Shown here: positions 5,951-12,797 of the stretch, piece after piece
Numbering within the stretch: the stretch's first letter is position 1
How the letters are laid out: every line of letters begins with the position of its first letter
NCBI GenBank assembly: GCA_024224995.1
Contig: JAAENB010000947.1
Location: 1-12,894 of the forward strand
Reading direction: 5' to 3'
Origin: a bacterium
Lineage (GTDB): Bacteria; Spirochaetota; UBA4802; UBA5550
DNA length: 12,894 nt
Translations under genes and position numbers: made by a program
The notes under the pieces: model-generated
Told to the model about the DNA's origin: nothing
Database searches by the model: none
The model's input: only the letters and a program-made list of their open reading frames with translations

Positions 5951-6883
5951 TTACACCCGCTCATTCAGCCACGAAAGAATATCGCCATAAACTTCTTCCC
6001 GGTTAATTTCATTAAGCATTTCATGCCGGGCACGGGGATAACGCTTCAGACTAACATCACACACACCGGCTTTTTGATAATTCTTAAAAACCCGGTTAAC
6101 TTCAACACCATGTTTCCCGCCGGCCGGGTCCAGCTCGCCGGAGAAGAGGTAAATAGGCAGGCCCGCAGGAGTTTTATTAAAAGTTTTCATTTTACCGGCG
6201 CTAATAACCCCTTTGAGCAGTTCATAAGCGTATTCAGTAGTAACAGTATAGCCGCAAAAAATATCATCAATATAGTTTTGAACAACCGCCTCATCTCTGC
6301 TGAGAAAATCATAATCAGTAGAAGGATTTTCAACACCGTCATTTAACGTACCGTAAATCAGCTTGTGCAAAGCAGGACTCCCGGACTTTCTCCCTTTGAA
6401 AATCATAGCCAGGCGGGCAAGAATCCTGCCGGAATGGAGTAAAGCAGGATTGGCGCCGCCCGTACCCGACAGGATCGCGCCCTGGAGGCCGTGAGCATAT
6501 TTCGCAATATAGTCACGCACAAGTATTGACCCCATACTATGGCCCAGTATAAAAACCGGTTTACCGGCAAACTCATTTTCAATATCACCGGTAATTTTTT
6601 TCAGGTCTTCAATAGCCAGCCCCCACCCGTCTTTCTCATCGGAAAAGTACGACAGCTCATCCTCGGAACCGGCAGTTTTACCATGACCGCGAATATCACC
6701 GGCATAAACAGCGAATTTATTATTAGTAAGATATTCGGCAAAATTACTATAACGGTCCGCATACTCAACAGAGCCGTGCACAATGTGCAAAACCGCCACA
6801 GGCTCACCCGAATCCGGAAGCCACCGGTTAACATGAATCGACATGCCGTCGCTCGAAATAAAAGAATACGCGTCTGTTTTCAT
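5951..6883 (-). CDS. Serine lipase/esterase, monoacylglycerol lipase-like (S33/Hydrolase_4)
   Basis: A 310-residue alpha/beta hydrolase of the monoacylglycerol lipase / lysophospholipase type, which releases fatty acids from monoglycerides or lysolipids. Visible marks are HG (36-37, oxyanion hole), DIRGHGKT (63-70), GHSMGS with Ser116, Asp252 (GELDPAGG) and His287 (ARHEMLNE). Length and motif spacing are normal for the family. There is no signal peptide, so it is cytoplasmic. The start is firm: GGGGGAGGAAG lies 5 bases upstream of the ATG, behind a short leader. It is transcribed divergently from the MarR-type gene at 6996, and its promoter overlaps a palindromic operator, so control by that regulator is likely. 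Substrate preference is inferred from the family only. Confidence 0.88.
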   Translation of the reverse strand: MKTDAYSFISSDGMSIHVNRWLPDSGEPVAVLHIVHGSVEYADRYSNFAEYLTNNKFAVYAGDIRGHGKTAGSEDELSYFSDEKDGWGLAIEDLKKITGDIENEFAGKPVFILGHSMGSILVRDYIAKYAHGLQGAILSGTGGANPALLHSGRILARLAMIFKGRKSGSPALHKLIYGTLNDGVENPSTDYDFLSRDEAVVQNYIDDIFCGYTVTTEYAYELLKGVISAGKMKTFNKTPAGLPIYLFSGELDPAGGKHGVEVNRVFKNYQKAGVCDVSLKRYPRARHEMLNEINREEVYGDILSWLNERV

Positions 6884-6914
6884 TTAAACTTCCTCCCCCG
6901 ATGGATCTAAGTAC

Positions 6915-6943
6915 AATATACCAAAAAATTGTTTGCCTGGCAA
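6915..6943 (-). promoter_or_regulatory. Promoter of the lipase gene
   Basis: On the minus strand, TTGCCA (-35, 6938-6943) is followed by 17 bases and TATATT (-10, 6915-6920). Transcription would begin near 6907-6908, leaving a leader of about 24 bases that includes the strong Shine-Dalgarno sequence at 6889-6899. The -35 box lies inside the palindrome at 6923-6953, so a bound repressor would exclude RNA polymerase. Confidence 0.65.
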
Positions 6944-6953
6944 ACAATTTTTT
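6923..6953. promoter_or_regulatory. 31-bp perfect palindrome, probable MarR-family operator
   Basis: Two perfect 15-bp arms flank a single central T. The core TTTGCC-T-GGCAAA resembles the E. coli MarR site (TTGCCTGGGCAA). It sits in the divergent region between the lipase gene and a MarR-type gene, overlapping the lipase -35 box and ending 6 bp before the marR -35 box. Autoregulation and repression of the lipase are the natural reading. The flanking A and T tracts give it terminator shape as well, but its position between divergent starts makes an operator far likelier. Confidence 0.8.
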
Positions 6954-6959
6954 AATTAA

Positions 6960-6987
6960 TTGACATATTATAAAAAAAAGTTACAAT
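6960..6987 (+). promoter_or_regulatory. Promoter of the marR-type gene
   Basis: TTGACA (6960-6965) is a perfect -35 box, followed by 16 bases and TACAAT (-10, 6982-6987). The predicted start of transcription, about 6993-6996, coincides with the ATG at 6996. A TTG start at 6960 would therefore place the coding region over its own promoter. Confidence 0.65.
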
Positions 6988-6995
6988 ATGAAGCT

Positions 6996-7505
6996 ATGAA
7001 ACAAGCGGAAAAGAATAACGATTTCAGCAATCTCCTGGAAAAGCACCAGGAATTACTGGAAATAATGGTGAGGTCGTACAACGAATACGCCCACCTCCAC
7101 ACCCAGCAAATATTCTATGGAACCGATGAAACCGTGAGCCTGGCGCAAATCCAGGTCCTGGAATCGATATTACGGGGCAAGGATAATAACATGAAACGGC
7201 TGGCAGCGGACCTGGGAATAACCAAAGGCTCGTTAACGAAGAATATCAAAAAGCTGGAAGAAAGAAAGCTGGTAAAACGCTACAAACAGCCGGAAAACCG
7301 GAAAGAAGTCTATGTGGAAATAACGGAGCAAGGCGCGCGCCTGTACGCCCGGTACCAGGAGTACATATTTAATAAACTGTTTAAAAAAATATATAATAAG
7401 TTCGATAGCATATCACCCGAAGATATAACCCTGCTGAAAGAGATTTTTTTACTGGTAAACAACTTTATGGAAGGAAAAAAAACAGGTAAAGATCTTGACG
7501 ATTAA
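6996..7505 (+). CDS. MarR-family transcriptional regulator
   Basis: A 169-residue regulator, a normal length for the family. MarR proteins bind palindromic DNA as dimers and usually let go when they bind a small ligand, often phenolic or lipid-like. The winged helix is clear: helix-turn-helix at about 66-95 (MKRLAADLGITKGSLTK, then KLEERKLVKR) and the wing with PENRKEVYVEIT at 99-110. Flanking helices at 10-40 and 115-160 would form the dimer interface. The ATG at 6996 is preferred over the in-frame TTG at 6960, which is the -35 box. With the promoter as read, the message has almost no leader, so translation may be leaderless; only GAAG lies just upstream. The divergent lipase gene and shared palindrome point to local regulation of lipid or ester breakdown. 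The chemoreceptor gene follows after 74 bases. Confidence 0.88.
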   Translation: MKQAEKNNDFSNLLEKHQELLEIMVRSYNEYAHLHTQQIFYGTDETVSLAQIQVLESILRGKDNNMKRLAADLGITKGSLTKNIKKLEERKLVKRYKQPENRKEVYVEITEQGARLYARYQEYIFNKLFKKIYNKFDSISPEDITLLKEIFLLVNNFMEGKKTGKDLDD

Positions 7506-7513
7506 ACAAATTA

Positions 7514-7542
7514 TTGATACAATTTTTTTATACAAATACAGA
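7514..7542 (+). promoter_or_regulatory. Possible promoter of the chemoreceptor gene
   Basis: TTGATA (7514-7519), 17 bases, then TACAGA (7537-7542), upstream of the start at 7580. The -10 box is weak. Readthrough from the marR-type gene is an alternative source of transcription. Confidence 0.3.
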
Positions 7543-7579
7543 GTAAACATACCATAAATCTTTCCGCCCGGAGCGTGTT

Positions 7580-9421
7580 ATGAGAGATAAATTTAAAAGC
7601 TTAAAATTCATCGTGTCTTTAATGGTAGTGGGTATTTTTTCACTTACGATTATCGCCCTTACCATCTTTGCCCGAAAGCAGGCCATGGACCAGCTGGAAG
7701 AAACCTATAAAGCAGAATACATTAAGATGGCTCAAACAGTGGGCACGGAACTGGAGGACATGGTAAAACGGCAGGTTCTCTTTGCGGAGTCCCTGGCAAA
7801 AGATCCCACAATAGTCCAGGCCGTAAACACCGGCAACTACGCCGTAACAAACCGGATGCTGGCGAACGTTCATAAAACTATGGGCATCTACGAAAATATG
7901 TTCATATCCACGGCCGAAACAAAACCCGTAATCAAATCAGCGGCAACCCCTCAAGCAATAGGCATCATGTTTGCCGGTATTGGATACGATGACAATATCG
8001 CGGCCACACTCAAAGGAAAGACTCACCTGAGCAAACCGGGAATCTCCCCGGCATCAGGTCTCGGGGTATCCCTCATTACGGTGCCGGTAAAAATAAACGG
8101 CCAGATCCGGGCAATATTCGGCCTCCCCCTGGACCTGGGAAGCCTTACCAAAAAGATAATCCAGGGAACAAAACTGGGCAAAACCGGGTATTTTGTTCTC
8201 ATCGATGAAAAAGGACTAACCTTTGCCCATCCCAAAGAGAAGTATAATCATAAACTCGACATTGCCAAATACCCCTTTGGACCAAAGATGCTGACCCTGG
8301 CCCAGGGGAAAATACTGTATTACAGTTTCGAGAACAAAGACAAAATCGCCGCGGTATACAGCAGCGCTTTCATGAGAACAAAACTGGTTGGTTCGGGATA
8401 CATTGCCGATTACATGGATAAAGTTGACGCCCTGGGAATTCAGATGTTCATCGCGGGACTTATTTGCATCTTCACCACAGCGCTCATGATTTCTTTTTTC
8501 ATAATCCGGCGGTTAAAACCGCTTGAAAAAGCAAAAGAACTGGTAACGGCAATCTCCGAAGGAGACTTAACCAAAAAATATGAGGGCAAAATTTCGGGAG
8601 ATGAAATCGGCGGGATCATAGAAGCCATCAGTAAAATGGCAGTGCGGATAAAAGAAATCGTAGGACAAATACAAATGAGCACACAGACTGTAGCCGGTTC
8701 ATCAGAAGAAATTAACGCTACGGCCCAGAATCTGAGTCAAACATCCAATGAACAGGCAGCCAATGTGGAAGAAATCACCTCATCACTGGAAGAGATAGCG
8801 GCAACCATTACTCAAAACACGGAGAACGCCAAAAAAACAAACGGAATGGCAACGACCTCCGCGGAAGAAGCGGATGAGGGAGGCCATGCCGTGGAAGAGA
8901 CCGTAACTGCCATAACCTCCATATCGGAAAAGATCAGCATCATTGAAGATATAGCGTACCAGACAAACCTGCTGGCGCTTAATGCCGCCATAGAAGCGGC
9001 ACGGGCCGGGGAATCGGGAAAAGGTTTCGCCGTAGTTGCCGGAGAGGTACGCAAGCTGGCGGAACGAAGCCAGGACGCGGCCCAGGAGATCAACAGGCTG
9101 GCGGCAGATTCAGTGAAAATCGCGGCCAGGGCGGGAGACTTGCTGCAGGTAATAGTCCCCAGCATCAAAGAGACGGCAGACCTGGTACAGAATATAACCA
9201 TCGCTTCGGAAGAACAGGATATGGGAGTAAACCAGATTACCATAGGCATGGACCAGTTAAACCAGGTATCCCAGCATACGGCAACCGCCTCGCAGGAGCT
9301 TGCCTCTACGGCGGAGAGTTTAAGCGGCCGCGCGCAGCAGCTCCAGGAGCAGCTGGAATTCTTTAAAATAGGTTCTGCCGACGCGGAAAAAAACAACCTT
9401 AAAGAAATAGAAATGCTGTAG
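7580..9421 (+). CDS. Methyl-accepting chemotaxis protein with periplasmic Cache domain
   Basis: A 613-residue chemoreceptor of classical layout. TM1 is at about 10-31. A periplasmic double-Cache-like sensor spans about 35-280, including [19 protein letters not shown] (200-218), typical of its membrane-proximal half. TM2 is at about 286-310, HAMP at about 311-362, and the coiled-coil signalling domain at about 370-590. The hairpin tip that binds CheA and CheW is well conserved ([19 protein letters not shown], 460-478, then [17 protein letters not shown], 481-497). There is no C-terminal NWETF-type pentapeptide for CheR docking. GGAG lies 7 bases before the ATG. It senses a small ligand, often an organic acid, amine or amino acid in Cache receptors, and passes the signal to the flagellar motor. 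The ligand is unknown. The nearby regulator and hydrolases make an ester breakdown product a reasonable but unproved guess. Confidence 0.95.
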   Translation: MRDKFKSLKFIVSLMVVGIFSLTIIALTIFARKQAMDQLEETYKAEYIKMAQTVGTELEDMVKRQVLFAESLAKDPTIVQAVNTGNYAVTNRMLANVHKTMGIYENMFISTAETKPVIKSAATPQAIGIMFAGIGYDDNIAATLKGKTHLSKPGISPASGLGVSLITVPVKINGQIRAIFGLPLDLGSLTKKIIQGTKLGKTGYFVLIDEKGLTFAHPKEKYNHKLDIAKYPFGPKMLTLAQGKILYYSFENKDKIAAVYSSAFMRTKLVGSGYIADYMDKVDALGIQMFIAGLICIFTTALMISFFIIRRLKPLEKAKELVTAISEGDLTKKYEGKISGDEIGGIIEAISKMAVRIKEIVGQIQMSTQTVAGSSEEINATAQNLSQTSNEQAANVEEITSSLEEIAATITQNTENAKKTNGMATTSAEEADEGGHAVEETVTAITSISEKISIIEDIAYQTNLLALNAAIEAARAGESGKGFAVVAGEVRKLAERSQDAAQEINRLAADSVKIAARAGDLLQVIVPSIKETADLVQNITIASEEQDMGVNQITIGMDQLNQVSQHTATASQELASTAESLSGRAQQLQEQLEFFKIGSADAEKNNLKEIEML

Positions 9422-9422
9422 A

Positions 9423-9436
9423 GGCCGGTACCGGCC
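9423..9436. repeat. Perfect 14-bp palindrome GGCCGGTACCGGCC
   Basis: A self-complementary 14-mer starting 2 bases after the chemoreceptor stop. It has no loop and no following T run, so it is not a good terminator. It is followed by GAGG and a five-codon open frame (MKKIK, 9450-9467) whose meaning is unclear. Confidence 0.5.
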
Positions 9437-9477
9437 AGAGGAAATAGTCATGAAAAAAATTAAATAAAAAAAAATTG

Positions 9478-9507
9478 TTGGTACAAATTTGTCCCCAAAC
9501 TTTTTTT
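9478..9507 (+). terminator. Possible terminator of the chemoreceptor gene
   Basis: TTGG (9478-9481) can pair with CCAA (9495-9498), enclosing the self-complementary ACAAATTTGT, and a run of seven T follows (9501-9507). The stem is imperfect, so confidence is low. Confidence 0.35.
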
Positions 9508-9517
9508 GCGATAGTGC

Positions 9518-9545
9518 TTTACAAAACATCATTGTTGATTATTTT
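9518..9545 (+). promoter_or_regulatory. Candidate promoter of the lipoprotein hydrolase gene
   Basis: TTTACA (9518-9523), 16 bases, TATTTT (9540-9545). Transcription would begin near 9552, giving a leader of about 50 bases with a small CAACA-CTA-TGTTG hairpin and the Shine-Dalgarno AAAGGAG at 9591-9597. Confidence 0.4.
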
Positions 9546-9604
9546 TACGGTAATAGCAACACTATGTTGAGGAGGGGTATATCACATAACAAAGGAGACA
9601 AACC

Positions 9605-11695
9605 ATGAATTTTTTTCACTCTATCCTCTGCATTCCCCTGGCCTTTCTTGCCATACTCACCGCTTCCTGCGACAACTCCGTGGAAGATTTCGGAGCGGCC
9701 GGGCTGTTCGCGGCAGCCGGGCTGTTCGCGGCGGCCGGTTCCTATACTACAGTGGGCATTAACTACGGTCCTTCGCCGGAATACAATTACCGGGACGAAA
9801 CAGGCGCGCTTGTGAGCGGGGAATGGACCGCTCCATACACACAACCTGTTGACGTATCCTCTGTTTCAAACACCTTTACCATCAACGGCGAAACAATAGA
9901 CTACGGCGCCTATACCTACGCGGACAGTGACGCGGATTATTCCGTAATCAACACCCGTGAAATCAGCATGGACAATGTCCCCTTACGGGCAACGGGTTTT
10001 ATGCCAAACCCGGAACTCCATTCGGGCCCTTTTCCCCTGGTTATCATTGTACATGGATATCACCCTGTACGTAACTCTTTGGGCTCAATTGCTCCGGGAA
10101 TGTCTTTCAAGGGATATGAATACATAACCAGCCACCTGGCCTCTCACGGGTTCATTGCCCTTTCCGTTGAAGAAGACTTTTTAAACGGCAACAGGCATCT
10201 CATTCCCACGCAGCTGGGAGTGGTAAAAAGCGCCCATACTACCCGTGGGTATGTGATCCGGAAGCACCTTGATGAAATATACGGATTTAATCTAAATTCA
10301 AGCTCCCCGCTTTTTGGGAAGGTTGATCTTGGCAATATCGCTCTCATTGGCCATTCCCGTGGCGGTGAAGCCATACTCTACACCTGGTGGCGGAACCAAA
10401 AAGAAAAAGAACAGGGCGATAATCGTTTTACCATTCGTTCCCTTGTTGGAATGGAGCCCATGGCAAAAGTGCTCAAAGATGAGATCAATATTGATGATAT
10501 ATACCTCGCGGGTGACGTAAATTATTTTTTAATGCTTGGCACCCATGACGAAGACGTATGGCCCCATCTTGGACTGGAGACCTATGACCAGGCCATTTAT
10601 TTGCAGGGTACGAACGAAGAGGAGCTGAACCTCTCGGGTATGGCAGAGCGGGGCATGATCAATATTTACGGCGCCGATCATACGCAGTTTAATACTGTCT
10701 GGAAGCAGCATAAAGAAGACGGTATATCCTTTACCGAATTAAATTGTAATGCCCTGGTTAAATCACCGCATATTGCCGCTGCCTACGCGGGAAAGACCTA
10801 CAGCAGCGAATCCGGTACCGTGGACCTGGCAGATACCGCCGGTCTCCTGGCAAAAGAAGCTCAGCAGGACGCGGGAAAAGCCGCTATTACTGCCTGGCTC
10901 AAAAGCACTTTCACCACTGATGAGGCTGCCAAAAAACAATACAGGGCCATGGCCCTGGGAAAAATAAACAACAGTTCTCTTTCTGAGGTGATTACGAAAT
11001 CCGCTTACCAGGGAAAGCGGTTTTATTTTATTAATCATTTTGAAGACGATAATAAAACAAGCGATTCCGCTGATACATGGAGTGACGGCAATACGAGGGG
11101 GACCGCGAATTACCTGCCGAAACTAAGCTGGTATGAAATTAATATCTCTCAAAAAAATCAATGGTATGAAAGGAAACTGGACCCGGTTTTTGGTTCTTCC
11201 GCGCTGGTTCCGGGACCAAGCAGACCGGGCGGTTCTCAAATACTGGGCATCAAATGGAAGGACTGCACGCACCGGTATTATGAAATGGATCTTCCAACTA
11301 TTAAGCCCGAACTTGCGCCGGATTTTGATTCCATGGATATGCTGGCTTTCCGCGCCGGACAGGTATACGACGAAAATCTTTCGGCAGATTTTAATGAACC
11401 GGATCTTGAAAAATCATTTTCCGTTCAGCTGCTTCTTAATGATGATACACTCACCAGTGAAGTAGTAGTAACGGTTGAACCGGCTCCTGTTCTGGAATAT
11501 TATATGAATGGTTCTCCTGTTGTTTTTGACGTATCAAAAACAATGCTTCATACGCAGAATTTGTCCCTCAGTTCTTTTGCCGCAACAGACGGAAGAACAA
11601 TAGTCCCTTCGGATATCGATAAAATTTATTTTAAATTTAATATCGATGAACGGGGCTGGATTTATTTTGACGATATTCAGTTTACCACACAATAA
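9605..11695 (+). CDS. Large lipoprotein alpha/beta hydrolase with C-terminal beta-rich domain
   Basis: A 696-residue exported serine hydrolase. The signal peptide (1-21) ends LTASC, so Cys22 is the likely lipidated residue. Next is a short Ala/Gly/Phe/Leu repeat (30-45) encoded by an 18-bp DNA repeat. A beta-rich N-terminal region spans about 48-135. The catalytic domain covers about 136-460: HGYHPV (150-155) forms the oxyanion loop, Ser251 lies in GHSRGGEA, His359 in GADHTQF, and the acid is Asp315 or Asp317 (GTHDEDVW). The GHSRGG elbow is typical of secreted polyester- and ester-cleaving hydrolases. Residues about 470-696 look like a beta-sandwich, ending with YFKFNIDERGWIYFDD, and could bind a polymer or surface. 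AAAGGAG lies 7 bases before the ATG. It probably acts on the outer membrane surface on exogenous esters; substrate unknown. Convergent with the receptor remnant on the right. Confidence 0.87.
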   Translation: MNFFHSILCIPLAFLAILTASCDNSVEDFGAAGLFAAAGLFAAAGSYTTVGINYGPSPEYNYRDETGALVSGEWTAPYTQPVDVSSVSNTFTINGETIDYGAYTYADSDADYSVINTREISMDNVPLRATGFMPNPELHSGPFPLVIIVHGYHPVRNSLGSIAPGMSFKGYEYITSHLASHGFIALSVEEDFLNGNRHLIPTQLGVVKSAHTTRGYVIRKHLDEIYGFNLNSSSPLFGKVDLGNIALIGHSRGGEAILYTWWRNQKEKEQGDNRFTIRSLVGMEPMAKVLKDEINIDDIYLAGDVNYFLMLGTHDEDVWPHLGLETYDQAIYLQGTNEEELNLSGMAERGMINIYGADHTQFNTVWKQHKEDGISFTELNCNALVKSPHIAAAYAGKTYSSESGTVDLADTAGLLAKEAQQDAGKAAITAWLKSTFTTDEAAKKQYRAMALGKINNSSLSEVITKSAYQGKRFYFINHFEDDNKTSDSADTWSDGNTRGTANYLPKLSWYEINISQKNQWYERKLDPVFGSSALVPGPSRPGGSQILGIKWKDCTHRYYEMDLPTIKPELAPDFDSMDMLAFRAGQVYDENLSADFNEPDLEKSFSVQLLLNDDTLTSEVVVTVEPAPVLEYYMNGSPVVFDVSKTMLHTQNLSLSSFAATDGRTIVPSDIDKIYFKFNIDERGWIYFDDIQFTTQ
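9695..9738. repeat. In-frame 18-bp tandem repeat in the lipoprotein hydrolase
   Basis: Units at 9695-9712 and 9713-9730, differing at one base, plus 8 bases of a third. They encode AAGLFA-AAGLFA-AAG just after the lipidated cysteine. The unit is a multiple of three, so gain or loss of copies would lengthen or shorten the tether between lipid anchor and enzyme without changing frame. Confidence 0.8.
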
Positions 11696-11710
11696 ACAAC
11701 TCGCGGCTGC

Positions 11711-11757
11711 GGCAGGGTGAGTGTTTTTACACCCGCCCTGCCCTGCTCCAAGCAGGG
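11711..11757. terminator. Two overlapping hairpins between convergent genes
   Basis: Hairpin 1 pairs GGCAGGG (11711-11717) with CCCTGCC (11736-11742), with an inner GTGT-TTTT-ACAC. Hairpin 2 pairs CCCTGCT (11741-11747) with AGCAGGG (11751-11757) around CCA. They share 11741-11742, so both cannot form fully at once. They lie between the stop of the lipoprotein hydrolase (11695) and the stop of the receptor remnant (11763), as expected for a bidirectional terminator, although no T run follows either. Confidence 0.55.
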
Positions 11758-11762
11758 GGAAC

Positions 11763-12709
11763 CTATAGCCGTACCTGGTATTTTAGCTGAACCAGCAATT
11801 CCCTGGACGGCCCCGGCAGCGGGGCATGACGAATGTCACTATAGGGCACAATGAACATAAAATCATCGTCCAGGATATTGTACATACCAATGCCGGCATT
11901 AAGCCCGGTAACAATTAAATCCCGGTAATAGAGAAAAAGATTCAAAAAATAAGCGGGAGCGAACTCTTTAATAAGAGGAACTCCTCCGGAATCATAGCGG
12001 GAATACCCGTATCTTTTTGAAAGAAAAATAAACGACGGATTTATTGAAAGTCCCTTCCATATGTTAAAATGGCTGTTCAGTGACGCCTTATGGGCAGCCA
12101 TTCCAAGAAGAAGATCTTCATCTAAAAGTCTGCTGTTTTGAAAATCATAAACCCGGCATGAATCAACTTTGTTTTCATTGACCATAGAAAAGCTATAAGA
12201 AAGATTAATATAGCCCCATTTTTCCCTATACCGGATCTCGGTTTCAATCCCCCTGGTTCCGGTCCGGTCGTAGTTCACATAGGCCTCATTACCGGGTTCA
12301 TACCGGTACACAATGGGATCCTTTATAACAATATCAAAAATATTTACCAGGATCGATAAATCCTCTGTTATAAGATAGCCAAGCTCCGCTTCAATAACCG
12401 TTGTCCTTTCGGGCTTGATTTTGTTCGCTAAACCCGAGGGATCTTCGAAATCCTGAATATTTTGAATTCCCGGCGCCCTGAAGGCTTTGCTGTAGAGCGC
12501 CTTGGCATGAAATTTTTTAAATGCCTTCGTAAGACCAATACGCGGAGAATAGGAGCCTCCATATTCATTATTCCGGTCGTACCGCATCCCTGCCGTAACA
12601 TTCACGTACGGGCTCATGTATTTTTGATATTTAACTGTAAAACAGCCTGCAAACCTGTACTTGAAGACTCGATATGTTCAACAAAATCAAAATTATGTCC
12701 ATTTTTCAT
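11763..12709 (-). pseudogene. TonB-dependent receptor, C-terminal barrel only, frameshifted
   Basis: The readable part (from the ATG at 12617, 284 residues) is the last part of a TonB-dependent outer-membrane receptor barrel, of the siderophore or cobalamin type. It shows YVNVTAGMRYD, SPRIGLTKAF, YSKAFRAPGIQ, IKPERTTVIEAELGY, RGIETEIRY and a closing strand ELLVQLKYQVRL. The plug, TonB box, signal peptide and early strands are absent. The ATG at 12617 has no ribosome binding site. The barrel-like sequence continues upstream: reading VKYQKY directly before it, then, after restoring one T in the T run (12639-12642, A on the plus strand), VEHIESSSTGLQAVF back to an ATG at 12709. So a single-base deletion and a 5' truncation have disabled the gene. 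A sequencing error in the homopolymer is possible for the frameshift but not for the missing N-terminus. The rightward gene's upstream region begins where the receptor ends. Confidence 0.75.
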
Positions 12710-12753
12710 GAAAAAATATTGACACAGATCCCATATTGTTTTAATCAATCCTT

Positions 12754-12773
12754 CGGACTGACCAGTCAGTCCG
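12754..12773. promoter_or_regulatory. 20-bp palindrome, TetR-operator-like
   Basis: Arms CGGACTGAC and GTCAGTCCG flank CA. It lies 24 bases upstream of the start at 12798 and downstream of a TTGACA at 12719-12724 (no convincing -10 box found). Palindromes of the form GACTGACC-type are common targets of TetR-family repressors; which regulator binds here cannot be told, as none is encoded in view. Confidence 0.5.
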
Positions 12774-12797
12774 GACAACTAAATATTGGGGGATTAT

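Noticed and set aside
6923..6953. Intrinsic terminator
   Set aside because: It has a stem and T run but lies between two divergent gene starts, overlapping a promoter; operator fits better.
8812..9396. 194-codon minus-strand open frame rich in Ala and Ser
   Set aside because: Antisense of the coiled-coil signalling domain of the chemoreceptor, a well-known source of false open frames.
9423..9436. Terminator after the chemoreceptor gene
   Set aside because: No loop in the perfect palindrome and no T run after it.
10763..11038. 91-codon minus-strand open frame
   Set aside because: Antisense shadow of the lipoprotein hydrolase with no ribosome binding site or domain.
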